A stretch of 64,000 bases of DNA, taken from NCBI GenBank assembly GCA_023078555.1, contig CM041200.1, positions 5,112,936-5,176,935 on the forward strand, given 5' to 3'. The stretch's first letter is position 1. Each line of letters opens with the position of its first letter. The notes under the pieces were generated by a model that did not search any database, was not told where the DNA came from, and saw only the letters and a list, made by a program, of their open reading frames with translations. The position numbers and the translations under genes are program-made. Below, one piece after another: positions 50,101 to 62,224 of the stretch. Source of the stretch: Ulva prolifera. Its lineage: Eukaryota; Chlorophyta; Ulvophyceae; Ulvales; Ulvaceae.

Positions 50101-53100
50101 GCTAACAGTGTGAAACAACCAAGGGGGGCCCAGGCCGAAGTTGCTTTCCTTGTCAAGGTGGCTCACAGTATTTACGTGGGCATGCTTGACTCTGTGACGA
50201 TTACTCGACACAGGAAAGTGGCATGCTGATATGAGGCGGTTGCACACCAGTTGCATCAGAGATAGCAGAAGAGACTGTGGCGCCTCCCACTTGCAAGTCA
50301 ACACCTGCATAGTCAGGCGCCAGCTTGCCCACTGTGAGGTACGCAACAGCCTCGAGATCCTCTGGCGCAAGTGCCAAGACGCTCCGGAACATGTTTGTCA
50401 ATGCATCACCGATGCGCAGCCGCTTGGTGGTGCTGTCTAGAGCTGCAAACGTCGCAGCTATGTGCATGTATGGCACAGGGCCCTTGCTCCAGCATGCATG
50501 TTCGACAGGCTGGTACCTGCAGCAGTGGCGTGGATGGCTGCATCTTGCCCTGAGGCAATAGAGCTCTTGTGAACAATATGAGTACATAAACAGCTATTTC
50601 ATCTGACTCAATGCATTGGCTGGTGCCAAAATTGGCGCATGGATCTGTATAAATAGCATGATCAGTCGGTCCACACTTGTCTAATTGGAGCAATTGTGAA
50701 GAGCCATCAGCACCAGCAGCAGCAACAGTCACGGCAATCGCTTGACCTTGTTCTCCTGCGCTTCCACCAGCTGTGATGACAGCACTATGGTTCTTACCAG
50801 CTGCATCAGCTGTGCCCTTCTCGGCTGTGCTCTTCATGGCAGTGCCCAGATCCACGTCGCTGCCAAGCTGCTGCAGCCCAACAGCTTCATTGCATGGGCC
50901 AGCCTCTTGACTGGCCTTCGCTGCTGCGCTTGCGCTTGGGAGATGTTGTGAAGGCGGGCCACTGGCATCATCTGCTGCGATGGGAACGGCTGAAGGCCTT
51001 GCATCCTCTGCCACATCAATCACAATTGCTGTGGAACGAATGTCACAAGCAGGCATCTCTCCTGGTTGTTGGGCACCCTCCTGCTTAACAGGTGTTTCAA
51101 CTCGGGACGGAGGAGGTGAGGCGATAGGGGAGTTGGCATCATCACCTGCCTTGAAAAAGGATGTGATGGCTTTCTGCTGCTTGGCCAGCTTTGACGCTGG
51201 GGACCCCGAGTGCTTCCCACTGGCACTCCGCTTGACAGCCTTTGCTCGAGCAGGAGAGCTCTGTGTGCTGGAGCGGTCAACAGTTGCAGCCTTCCCGGGG
51301 TGCACATCGGGCTGTGCCTGTGCTTCGCCAAGGGTGCGATTGGGTGCTTTGGTGCCCGCTTTGCTGTCAGGAGGATCATAGAAAGCATTGACAGCTGCTG
51401 CGACTGAACCCTTGTTCTGCTTGAGGAGTGATGTGGCTGCTGCCACGCTGTTGTCGGAGCCGATGATCGACAGCAAGGTGCTGACATCCTGCACACGACA
51501 GAACAGCCTGAAGCCACCCACCAGGCGTCCATGAATGCCACAGCAAGTGCCCCAAAAACAAAGAAACAAGAAAGATTTCAACAGTTAGCAGTCAGTCACC
51601 TGAGACAGATCATATCAAGAGCCCCAGGTTCCAGGCAGCGCAAAACGCAGAAATGGCAGCACAAACAGGAGGAGGTGACACCTTGCGTTGGTGGATGTTT
51701 TGGGTGCTGCCGCCATTTACCTCCGCCTCAGTCGGTTGCACTTGCTGTTTGCTGGGTGTTTCGGCTGCAATGGTGCTGGAGGTTGGCGGGTTTTCCCCAC
51801 GATCGGCGTCGTTTCGGCTGGAAACTCCTTGAGTCACCTCTACCTTCACCAGCTCATCTACAGCAGCGTCCACAGTAGCATGTGGGCCGGAGTGCTGCCC
51901 ATGAACATTTCCATTTGCTCCACCCTCAGTGTTGGCTGCTGCTTGGGCGAGCATCGGGCCAAGGAAAGAGCGCAAGGCACCAGAATTGTCGCACAGGTGC
52001 TTGAAGTACCCAACCATCTTGTGGAAGCTTGCATCCCCCTTTTCACCTGACACCCCCACTGTTGGGACAATCTTGCGAGGCTTCAGGAACCCGACAAAAT
52101 CTTGAAGCTCAGTGAAGGAAGAGTGCTCGCTGTATGGGACCAGATGAACCCGCCAAGGTGGCTTCTCATGCACTGGAAAGCCTCCAGTCTTAGACTGGAA
52201 AGTCCAGCCTGTTGGAACGAATCCGACTGCAGCTTTTGCACCTTGCCTGTACACACCATGAAAAATGTGCCACTCAGGTGCAGGAGGGAACTTGACAGGA
52301 GCTGATGTAGCGGTGCATGCTGGCGAGGCTCAGTCAGATGGAACGCACTGGTGAGCAAACAGCTCCATGTTGGCGTAGTTGGGCCGGAAGTACGGCCACG
52401 TCTCACCAAGCCAGTTCCATGTGACACAGTGGACTCGTGTTGAAGTGGGATCAGTGGTGAAAATCTGTTCCAATGGAAGGTCTTCAGGCCATGGCAGCAG
52501 CTCCAGCACCGCGAGCTTTGCTGCTGTGACACACAGCTTGACACCACAACGTCTTGCCACCTCCATGAAGATCTTCTCTTTGCCAATTGTGTACGAAGAA
52601 ATCATGATCAACCTGCTGCAACTTGCAAGTGACACACAGGGACTGCTGTCCTTGAGCCTGACATCACAGGCTTTACAAAAGACAGCACATCAAAGCCGCC
52701 AAATCTGTTACAAATGCGGGAGGATGCCTGATACAGCACACCTGGTCGGATCTTCTTCAAGATATAACTTGCAGAGACGCCCCACTTCAGCCACAGAAGT
52801 CTCTTGTAATGGAAAAGTGTGTTTTGGGGCACAGTATGTTGTGTCCAAGAAGACAGCATCGCAGGATTTGAATGCCGCAAGATGAGGAGAGCTTTTCATG
52901 CTTTCACAGTAGCGCATGTCCCCACAGTGTACATACTTCTCTCCACTTGGTAGTTCAAATAGCAGTATTGCTGCGCCGGGGCAGTGGTTCGCGTCTACAG
53001 CTATGACTTTGATCCCTGCAGAGCACCTGAATTCATGCGGTCACAGCTGCATCCGAGCTTGAATTCAGCCGTTGACTAGAGTAGCAGCACGGTCTGGATG

Positions 53101-53545
53101 CAAGACGTTTGCAATATGGGGGACTCGTCCGCACCGTCAATGATTGTCTCTGTGTCCAGAGGTAACACATTGATCAGCTCCTCCTTGACACCGGTTATGT
53201 GGCAGACCAGCCGGCCTACAAAACGTTGGGCAGGTCAGATTGTCTTCTTTTGACGATTTTGGTGGAGAAGCATGTGCCACACACCTGTGACCTCTGTGCA
53301 CCATATTGGCCCGTGCGACCAGTTCTCGTTCAACCCGGTGTAGTGATCTGCGAACAGCAGCCAAAACTTGTTGCTACTGCAGCTGCATTTCATGGGCAAA
53401 CTTGCGGTGTATCAGGCGAGCTCAGCATGCGATAGGACATACCTCCATGGGCGTGAGTTAAGAAATACCCCCTTATGTGATCACCTGGGAAGCGAAATGC
53501 ATCCACGCTGAAACTTGTGTTTGGAACTAGCTTGGTTCCTGGCAT
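47102..53545 (-). CDS. LIG6: LIG6-type fusion: SNM1 beta-CASP nuclease + ATP-dependent DNA ligase (15 exons, 1420 aa)
   Basis: Exons: 53545-53443, 53347-53285, 53215-53135, 53015-52742, 52612-52349, 52246-51682, 51488-50677, 50516-50248, 49941-49725, 49384-48976, 48814-48597, 48472-48109, 48026-47847, 47719-47369, 47194-47102; the sum is exactly 1421 codons. N-terminal metallo-beta-lactamase: NTSFSVDAFRF, HAHGDHYTGL (HxHxDH split by intron 1), DANHCPGA, HCGDMRYCE, FLDTTYC; beta-CASP: SSYTIGKEKIFMEVARR; DRMBL: VPYSEHSSFTELQDFVGF. A linker of about 270 residues holds a UBA-like helix set and a PIP box, QKAITSFF (about 555-562). Ligase: N-domain EHACWSKGPVPYMHI, adenylation motif EYKYDGQRAQIH (Lys near 1004), IVDSELVA, DSWLKLKKDY, OB-fold GAWYGNGRKAGWYSP. 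It matches plant DNA ligase VI throughout. Role: DNA repair, by family. The start was set at MPGTKLVP. Confidence 0.96.
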
Positions 53546-54231
53546 AGCTTGCCCTGTCGCCAAAACGAGCTTACAGACTTGAACCGGTACATGGACCACG
53601 AACAGGCATTTACAGATGCTTGGCTCAAGCACCAGAAGAACACACAGGTAATCCACAAGCTCGAGACTTGGCGCAATGCGACGAATTTGCGGGCTATGTG
53701 CTGACACTGGACTGCTTCAAGAAGATGTGTTGATTGCTGAAAACTTCCCGAGTTTGTGCGTCGGTTTGGAGGGGCCACTCTCGCCACTGCACGTCGTGGT
53801 TGTCTCCGTGTGTGTCTCGAGCGTTGATGGGAGGTCACACTAAAGCTGATATCACGTGCTCATCACGGCAACGATCAGTTGGTAACGCAGGCACGATCCG
53901 TGCCAAGCAGTCACATTGCTGCGTCCAGGCTCGGTTGTGCGTGGCAGCTTTAACCACAAGGGCTCGTGCCGTGGTCCCCCTCATTGACTGGTGCCTGCAG
54001 CCCGGCATTTTCATATTTACACAGAAGTAGCGTCCATGTGTTTATGCCCGGATCTTCGATAGGCTTGGACGCTTGTCTAGCCAATAATATACATCAAATG
54101 GTATACAGACGATTTTGTCCTTGAACAAGTGGTACTTCAGGCTACGTCACTTGTTGGGCCTCTTGTAGCATCTACTGATACTCAACCGTTATTTGGTGGT
54201 GCTGATTGACATCTCTGCTGCAAAGGGGCAG
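53546..54231. other. Divergent intergenic region, LIG6 and FSIP1-like gene
   Basis: About 690 bases between start codons. The LIG6 frame is open up to 53707, so its start may lie further upstream. Nothing else is recognised. Confidence 0.45.
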
Positions 54232-56160
54232 ATGACAGGTCAAGTCGGCATTCAACCGCAGGCAGCTGATACATGTTGCATTACTGCCCTCGAACCATTA
54301 CCCGACGCCTCCGTAGAGACAGATACTGCAAGTGCTGGGCAGGAAGAAGATGTCAGAAAGGGACTTGCAAAGTACCTGTGCGACTTGAAGAGCATGCTCT
54401 TCAAGGTACCCAATGCCTCATCACGGTGTGCTATGCGTGTGAAAATGTCTGAAAATGTCTGAAATGTCTGCACGAGCCATTCAGGATGGAACGCCCCTGG
54501 TCGAGTTTCCTAAGACGTTCTCAGCCCAAGTCCATCTGCTGATGGATCAGTGGAAGCAGCGCAGAAAAGGGGGGTTGCCCCCATACGATCTGTCTCTAGA
54601 CAGTGTACTAGTTCCAGCAGCAGCCGACAGCTCTGATGCCGAGGTGCTGGATCACCACACCAATGCCAATCGATGCCATGATTTTGGAAAGCGTGATCGA
54701 TTTTGTTTGTTTTTTTTATCGATGTGACGTACGCTTACATTGTATCTGTGACGCAAATGACGATCATTTCTCTTCAGGTACGCCACGGCATGACTAAGAT
54801 TGCAAAATTGGATGAGGCACTCCGTGAGAAGCAGCTGGAGCACCTGATGGTGAGCAGGGAAACCTATCCGGAGAAATGGCTGAAACATGATAGCGACCGA
54901 ATTCGAAAACATGGGGAGTCTGTGGAAGCTGCACTCCGCAAGAAGCGCGAGGAGCATGCACGCCGGTGCTGTTCCATTCCCTATGGTGTCTGTGGCATCC
55001 GTTCAGCCGCAGCCGTCACAGGGCCGTTTGCTCGTTTGCACCGAGGGACCACAACGTCCCTCGGTGCACCAGGCGCCGTGTCATAAGGTAGCTCAGCCCC
55101 ACGTTGAGTGTTCAGGCGCACCCTGGCACTCAAGCTCGTTGAAATGGGTCACGAGGCTGGCTCAGAGCAGGACAATTTGGCTGCTTCAAAACTGCTGGAT
55201 CGGGGGTTCCACTTGCGGCCGGAGGACGAGCTCTTGGTCGAGTCAATCTTGAACCGTGACCTCGAAAACGAGGACTTGAACCCGTTTGACCTGTACCTGG
55301 ACACAGCAGCCCTTTCCCCCAGGGGCTCCATGGCTGGCGGCACTACCCCCTCAACTCTGGAGGAGCTGGACACAGAGCTGATGGATCTTGCTCTGGACCA
55401 TGACTGGAACGACTGCAACTCTATGATGGATTCATCCACGCTCGGCTCTCTCACCATCAGGAAATGTGTTCCAGAGGTGGCGCAGACGGTGAAGCGCCTC
55501 AGCACAGTCTACCGTGCGGCTGACGATGCCCGCAGCGTCAGCAGCCACCGACGCGGTGGGGGCACGACCCTCTCGGTTATCAGTGAGGACGGCGAATACC
55601 AAACAACTGACTGCGCGGCCGCGAGCAGCGGGGGACATTGCCCCACTGCACCATCGAGCTGTGGCCCGCTGCGACGATTCCACAGGAGGCAGCCTGGGCG
55701 GGACTACCTCAAAGAGATGCGGGAGGAGCGGGCCCTTGGCCAATTGTATGATTTCTTTTTCTGGCCGCATGATTGCAATGTATAGATGCTAGAATCAGGC
55801 TGGCATGAGCGACGCATACACCAACGGTCGGTCATCCTGCCCCAGGTCTGACAGGATCGACAAGCAGCTGCGGAGCTTGCGTGAGATGGAGCTGCCGAAG
55901 GCTGGCACCGATGCGGTGGAGGCGATTGTGAAAGAGTGCATGAAGCAGAAGCAGGTGCATGATGAGAGAGTGAAGTCTGGAGCGTCAGTGTGCGAATGGC
56001 TGCGCACTCCGGTGCAGCACCGAGAGGGTCCTTCGATGCAGGGGGCGATTTCTCTTGCAGGCCCTGCCACAGAAGCAGCTGCTGAGTCGGCGGAGGATTC
56101 TTCGAGCCAGTGAGGGCATTGCGGCGGCGCTCGTCACATTGCGTCTTGTGCTCTCAGGCC
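54232..56160 (+). CDS. FSIP1-like coiled-coil protein (3' end unresolved)
   Basis: Exons 54232-54405, 54485-54643, 54778-54965, 55116-55745, 55846-55987 and a last one from 56061 join in phase. Three conserved-looking blocks appear in the order seen in fibrous sheath-interacting protein 1: a coiled coil MTKIAKLDEALREKQLEHL, a second block TLALKLVEMGHEAGS to RPEDELLVESIL, and a C-terminal block DRIDKQLRSLREMEL to AVEAIVKECMKQKQ. FSIP1 is associated with cilia and flagella in animals and protists; its role is poorly known. The intervening acidic, Ser-rich region is not conserved. The 3' end is uncertain: reading on from 56061 gives an unusual hydrophobic tail, while reading through exon 5 stops at 56113. 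The assignment rests on pattern memory and needs a profile search. Confidence 0.45.
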
Positions 56161-57921
56161 TACCCATGTCACTGATACTGGCAGCTTGTGTGTCCATGTC
56201 TACCTGCTACAATGCATGCTGCCCGATGCCGAGGCAATGTGCGCACGCGCACAAGCTCATGCTGCTGGAGGCTGAGTCATTACAGGATGCAGTTTTGGGC
56301 GTCTGTGATGCGGTTGTCATGCTGATCTCTTGGCATTCTGTCCTGAAAATTCTCGCTCTGTCCCTCGAGTCGTGTGTGCTTGATAAGATTTGGAACTTTA
56401 AACACCTACGAGATCAGCCAGATGCCGTGGTCAAGCTTCAGTTGCATCCAGCTGTTTGGTACAAGGACAAAGGCGGCAAGGTGCGCAGCACCGCGAGCAT
56501 CGCAGGAACACGACCATCAACCTACCACAACGCACCCACGCCACACCCGCAGCGAACGCGAGCAGGAACCAAACTGCCCACCCCGATGCACACAAACACC
56601 GATATCCCCACCTACACACACCTCAACAGCACCCCCCCACACACGTCCCCTCAAACAAACGCACGTACACACCCACCCCAGTCCACATGTGTGAGCCGCA
56701 ATTGAAGCGACCCTACCTGAGGTTGCCGGCCGGGCCATCCGACTGCGGGTACCCCGCCTCAAACCCGGCCCTCACCGCACATTTGCAGTGCACCAGTCGC
56801 CGCGCAGCCCGTCCCGCCCGAAGCCCGCACCCAAACGCGCCCGTACAAGAACGTATTATGGCCATGACAACCAGCTGCGTGTCTGGTTGGGTGCACATGC
56901 GCACTTGGGAGTCAGGGTGCTGCGCGTGATGCACAACTAAGTCACATATGAGTTGCGTTCTTGATTCGGTTTCAAGAATCTGTCATGCCACCGGACGACC
57001 TGTTTAGGGAGCGCATACTGACGCGGCACACGGACGCGGAACCCTGTTGTGCATGTGACTGGACGTTGAGTTGGGCTCTGCACGTCGAGGAAGGTCTGCA
57101 AATGTGTGCTACAAGGGTAAAGGTGGCGAGGCGGGCAGCACCGCGAAAGAAGCAAGCAGATCAGGTCTGCAAATGTGTGTGGCTCAGCAACAGGGCGCGA
57201 GTGTGCAGCTCAACCTTAGTAGGTGTATTCTTGGCCTAGCTAAGATTGATCTACTCGGCTACATCATTCCGGCAGGGTACGTAGCGTGCACGTGCCCGCT
57301 GATGCACGACTTGCCAGAGTAACTCAGGACTGCTTCTTTGCAGGGGTGCTGATGTGCATCCTCATAAGGTGCTTGTACAATGAATGCTTTTGGACATGGC
57401 ACGACATGATTTGACTTCTAAATTCAATCCATAAGTGTCCCCCATTCACTACACTGGCGTCGGCACGGTTGTCCAGCCTGGCCCTTCAGGAGGACGCTTG
57501 CGAGATCTGTAGATCAACCATCTCGATGCAGGAAGTATCGCGTGACAGAGCTGCACGTCTGGAACTCTACATCACTGCATGCAGTCGCTACTTTCAAAAA
57601 TGGTACCGGCACCGGTGACACGTGCCGACACTGATAGCACGCTATAGCGATACCCGATCAGGCCTGGTGCGATTCTGACCTGCATGCCGACGCTTCCCAA
57701 CGCAAGGTTCACAGCTGTGGCGTTCCATGTTAGTTGTGTGGAAGAAGCGTTTCCACCGTTGGCTGCTTGGTGTACCTATCGGAGCGTCGTCCCCTTTCTG
57801 ATGTGCACGCGTGATCGCCTTTCAATTCTGACTGCACTGCCATCTGGTGCTCATTTCAGCTGCTTATAGTAGTGAGAGAAAGGCTTTCTGAAGTGTTCTG
57901 GCGTCTCCACCCTAGCTACAG
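56161..57921. other. Gene-poor region with C-rich repeat
   Basis: An open frame to 56705 covers the C-rich block (about 56470-56930), which reads as Thr/Pro/His runs and looks like repeat rather than protein. A core at 57125-57160 matches 969-1001 inverted. No gene is recognised between 57200 and 57920. Confidence 0.5.
57125..57160 (+). repeat. Dispersed repeat core, also at 969-1001 (inverted) and 56472-56496
   Basis: The string ggcgggcagcaccgcgaaag and the following aagcaagcaga occur here and in reverse complement at 969-1001. A diverged version, cgcagcaccgcga, lies at 56472-56496. Each abuts C-rich or G-rich DNA, suggesting one repeat family. Confidence 0.6.
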
Positions 57922-58401
57922 ATGCCTGACGCTGGGACAGCATTCGATGGGTCGGTGTGGGTTGCAAGTACTTCTGCTGTGGGATTAGGTATGGCTGCCA
58001 CGAATTCTGATGCAACTAAATGATTCGTAAAGCTCTCATACCTGCGATCCCAATTTGCTGATGATATATTGGCACTTACGCTTCCCTTTTCGAGTGTATC
58101 CGCTGCGATATGTTAGGTGTGGAATTGGAAATTTTATCTATTTGAGAACACGACAAACAACACATTACGATTCATCCATCTGTTGCATTGATGTTGGAGA
58201 CCCGTGTATATGTTTGCAGTGGTGGGAAGCGCTGCAGTCACTGCATTGGGAGCAGCAATTGTCACCGGTGGGCTGATGCGTGCAATGGACGAGGTCCCAG
58301 TTGCAGATGACCGCAAGGCCATGGATGAAGCTGCTGCTGCGCTCTCTGGTAAGGACGATGAACCAAAGCCGCAGGGTAGAAAGCGGATCAAACGTTCCTG
58401 A
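57922..58401 (+). CDS. Small single-pass membrane protein, hypothetical (2 exons, 82 aa)
   Basis: Exon 1 (57922-57988) starts MPDAGTAFDGSVWVAS and ends at a gtatgg donor in phase 1; exon 2 (58220-58401) follows tttgcag and restores the frame at a Val codon. The joined protein has one hydrophobic stretch of about 25 residues spanning the splice (SAVGLVVGSAAVTALGAAIV), then an acidic helix (MDEVPVADDRKAMDEAAAAL) and a highly basic tail, KPQGRKRIKRS. I do not recognise the family. The matching phases, sensible donor and acceptor, and continuous membrane segment across the junction support a real gene. An organelle or ER membrane is possible; function is unknown. Confidence 0.5.
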
Positions 58402-58642
58402 GCATGGATGTGTGCCATTGCTCTCGGCGCGCTGCGGCAGATAGGCACCGAGACCAAAGCCTGAATCGCGATGGTCACACCTGATTGCGATGACATTACA
58501 ATTTAGTGCTATGTATGCACGATCCGTTGGATGTTTTTCCTGTCCAGGATCTAGAGACAGCTGCATATCTGCCGTATCAGGGAACTCTGCAACCAAATGT
58601 AATTTTGGCTCAACTGCTATATCATGGACTGACTACATATTC

Positions 58643-61600
58643 TCAGGCCACATCCTGCCGCAAACAAACTAATGGCACAGCTTCTTGAACCACCTGTCCT
58701 TGCTGACAGAGGATGTCTTCTACAGTGCAATCGTATGGAGCTTTCAACATCAGCTCCATCTTCATAGCCTCCACAACAACCAGCGTGGTGCCTTCTGTCA
58801 CAACGTCTCCTTTCATGACACTCACCTGCACGGTCACCAGAAGTCAGTCATGTGCATCTGCACTGAGCCCTGTGCATTGCACAGAAGCATGCCATCGTTC
58901 TGTTCTTGTGTGCACAATGTGCGCAACACTGGGCCACGAGTCAGCCACACCCCCCAACATTCGTGCCATCTAAGTCACCGACAGAGGGCTGCCTCCGTGT
59001 GGATAGGCCTGTGTTCAGGCTCTGGTGAGCGTACACACCTTGGCAACAGTTGACGTCATTGGTGCGACAAGCATGCTTCCAACCATGCCTGTGACTTTGT
59101 CCTCTGCAGCCTCCCACAGCTTGAACGGGAACTCAAAGGAGAACTGCTTGCCATGGATCCACACATCTGCTACGGCGCAGTCTTGCTCCACCGCCTGCGA
59201 CACAGTGCCCCGTACCACCTCACCCCCGATGGCTGCAGTCACAGCCGAGCCATCCAGGCGGATGTCCCTGACTGATACTCGATCCTGGCCAGGCAGCGAG
59301 AGATCCACAGCATCTTCTGCTGTCCACGTGACCGCTGACTCAAAAACCTGCAGGTGCACATGGGCAAGCAATCAGGACACCATGCTGAAACCTCCGGATT
59401 CAAGAGCAACGTCGATGACAAGATGCCGACATACAGCTCGTGAGCTCGTGAGCCTGTATCACGATTTAAGAATTCATACGAGCACACCTTGTCTTGGCCG
59501 TGCACGTCCCACCTGACAGGGATAGTGTATGGCTGCTCTCCCCACACACGAAACCCGTCTCGCTGCGCCCATGCTCCCGAGCTCTGCTGAGCACTACTGT
59601 TGCCGGCTGTGGCTGCCGCAACAAGAGCTCTCGCCACCACAGCCAGTTGCAATGCCGCCAGAGCATCGTCACTGTCTGTATCATCCGGCACAACTTCGTA
59701 GCCGTACTGCTCTAGGAACGCTGTCGTGAATCCCCCCTCCAGGAACTTTGGATGTGTGACCAGCCGCTTCAGAAACTCAACATTGGTTGGCAGGCCCGCA
59801 ATCTGCAGCCCTTGCAACGCAGCATGCAGCCTCTGCATGGCCTCATCCCGTGTCTGGCCCCATGTGATAAGCTTTGCAATGAGCGGATCATAGTGGACGC
59901 CTACATCCTCCCCCAGCTGAACTGCTGAGTCCCACCTGGGGGCGGTCTCGGAGTTGACGAATCGAACGCAGCCGGGTGGCGGCGAGAGGTGCCGAATCGT
60001 GCCACCCGCAGGCAAGAAGTCCCTCTGTGGCTCTTCACTGTAGATTCGTGCCTCTGCTGCATGGCCTCGGGGCTCTAGATCTGACTGAGTCAAAGGCAAC
60101 ACCTCCCCAGCTGCAACGCGCAGCTGCATCTCCACCAGGTCCAGCCCTGCACGAATAGAGCCTTCATCATAGACACTTGAGCAAACAAACAGTATTGCGT
60201 GTGCCGACTGACATGGCTGTCAAGCCTGCAGCCTGCTGCACTGGCTAAGCTGAATCAGGTCGGTGTGCCCTGCCCACCTGAGATGAGCTCAGAGACGGGG
60301 TGCTCCACTTGCAGGCGAGTGTTCATCTCCATGAAGAAAGCCTCGTCTGTGGCAGCGTCAATGAGAAACTCCACAGTACCAGCTCCAGAGTACCCAACAG
60401 CTTGGGCTGCTGCAACTGCAGCGGCGCCGAGGGCCCTGCAGCAGCAACATGCTTGGTCGTGCAAGGACGTTGTGTGCACAGGGCAATGCTAACATGTAAT
60501 CGGGCTGTTGCATGTTGCGCGACAGGAAGAATGTCCATCAGCCTGGCATTTTTTAGATAAACATGACTATACAAGCAGCAGCCAGTGCCGTGCAGCAATG
60601 GCACAGTAAGGCCCGTACGCTCTTCGGATTGAGTTGAAACCTGGCGCCGGCGCCTCCTCCAACACTTTCTGGTGCCGCCTTTGCACCGAGCAGTCACGCT
60701 CAAAGATGTGCACACAGTTGCCATGATTATCGGCAAGGATCTGGACCTCCACATGCCGTGGCTGGGCAACCAGCCGCTCTAGCAAGATGGCGCTGTCACC
60801 AAATGCAGCTTTTGCCTCCCGAATGGCTGATTCCAGGGCGTCCTGCACACGCAGCGGCGTGATCATCTGCCATGTTCAGGCATGGGTGACGCCATCATTT
60901 TGCTCACCCTCTCGTGCGGGAAGATGATCTCAGAGGCACGGCGTCCAGCCATCAGAGGCTGTGATGTTGCACCTGGAGGTCTGCTTGGCAGTTGGCTATC
61001 TTCATTCCTTTCCCGCCACCTCCAAGCACTGCTTTGATGAGCACTGGAAATCCAATGCGCTCTGCCTCTTTGTGGTATTCCGCCAGCGTCAATTCCGGAC
61101 CATGGTAGCCTGGGACAACATCAATGCCGGCGGCGGTCATGATGTCCTTGGAGTTGCTCTTATTGCCCATGGCACGTATAGCACCTTCAGGTGGTCCAAC
61201 AAACGTGATACCGGCACCAATGCAAGCTTTAACGAAACGATCCGATTCACTGAGAAACCCATATCCTGGATGTATGGACCTAGCTCCTGTTCTCCTGGCG
61301 GCTTCAAGGATGGCGGGTATTGAGAGATATGATTGTCGGGGAGGTGCTGGGCCAATGCAAACAGCTTCATCTGCCATCTTCACGTGCATTGCCGACCTGT
61401 CAGCCTCCGAGAAGACTGCGACAGTTGGTATACCTGGACTTCACAGCCATGCCTGTAATGTCTGTGAGCGATCACATGCCTAATGTAATGGCTTCGATAT
61501 CCTCAGCAGAGTCACACCAAGTCGCTTCGCCGTGGTGATCACGCGACAGGCGATTTCACCTCGATTAGCGATGAGGAGTGGGCCTACATCTTTCAGAGGG

Positions 61601-61719
61601 GCGGGTGTTCCGGTGCTTGCTTTTCGGATGTGCGCACTGCTTTGCGAGACAGTGGCGTATTCCTGCACTAAGTGCAGAGTTCGGGTCCAGAACCCATCCC
61701 GACGCAGCGTAGCCAGCAT
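58643..61719 (-). CDS. MCCA: 3-methylcrotonyl-CoA carboxylase alpha (biotin) subunit (7 exons, 731 aa)
   Basis: Mitochondrial leucine-catabolism enzyme; this subunit carries biotin carboxylase and biotin carrier domains. Exons are 61719-61518, 61433-60973, 60842-60619, 60435-60278, 60146-59488, 59347-59039 and 58825-58643, all in phase. Residues 1 to about 40 are a basic presequence ([15 protein letters not shown]). Then [24 protein letters not shown], the ATP loop [39 protein letters not shown], and the C-terminal [10 protein letters not shown] with biotinyl Lys near 693. The EAMKMEL context and a length of 731 fit MCCA better than propionyl-CoA or pyruvate carboxylase. The beta subunit is not in the window. 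Its divergent neighbour encodes the next enzyme of the pathway. Confidence 0.93.
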
Positions 61720-62224
61720 GCTCGTGATGGACTCTGTCGAGATGCTACCTATATATTGTTTGCTTTTTTGACCGGCTTGGAACACATCCGTGGAAAGGAG
61801 CCTCGGCGGATCAAGCTCAGGATCAGAGTTAAGGCAGCTCCTAATCAGCTGAGCTACACGCGAGAGCTACATAGCCCAAGTGTCAAACTGACAAGAGTGC
61901 CATTCCAGTGTTTAATCGTGTACAATGAGGTGTTTACATCTTGCGGCAGGCCTGTTACCTCTCCGACACCTGGAAGCGGTGTGCTGAGTCACGTCCGCAT
62001 GAGCGTGACGGGGCCCTGGTCGATACAGCGCACGAGTGTGTACACAGCCACAACCTGAAAACAGACCCATTTACTCCTCTGCATGCTCAGCGTTAAATGT
62101 GACTGTGCCAAATCAATCACGCCTTGGCAGCTATTCGAGTCTGTTGTGGATTCTTGAAAGTCAGGTTTGCCTGCCAAGCAATGCAAACCTCTTTGAACAA
62201 CGACCCAGCAACTCTGTGAGGAAA
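61720..62224. promoter_or_regulatory. Shared upstream region of MCCA (-) and AUH (+)
   Basis: 505 bases separate the two start codons, so both promoters and 5' UTRs must lie here if the starts are right. A tRNA 5'-half-like string, tagctcagctgattaggagc, sits on the minus strand at about 61838-61857 without a matching anticodon arm or B box. No TATA box was identified with confidence. Confidence 0.5.

Noticed and set aside
56374-56929. Thr/Pro/His-rich open frames
   Set aside because: They coincide with the C-rich repeat block and end with it; no conserved residues are seen.
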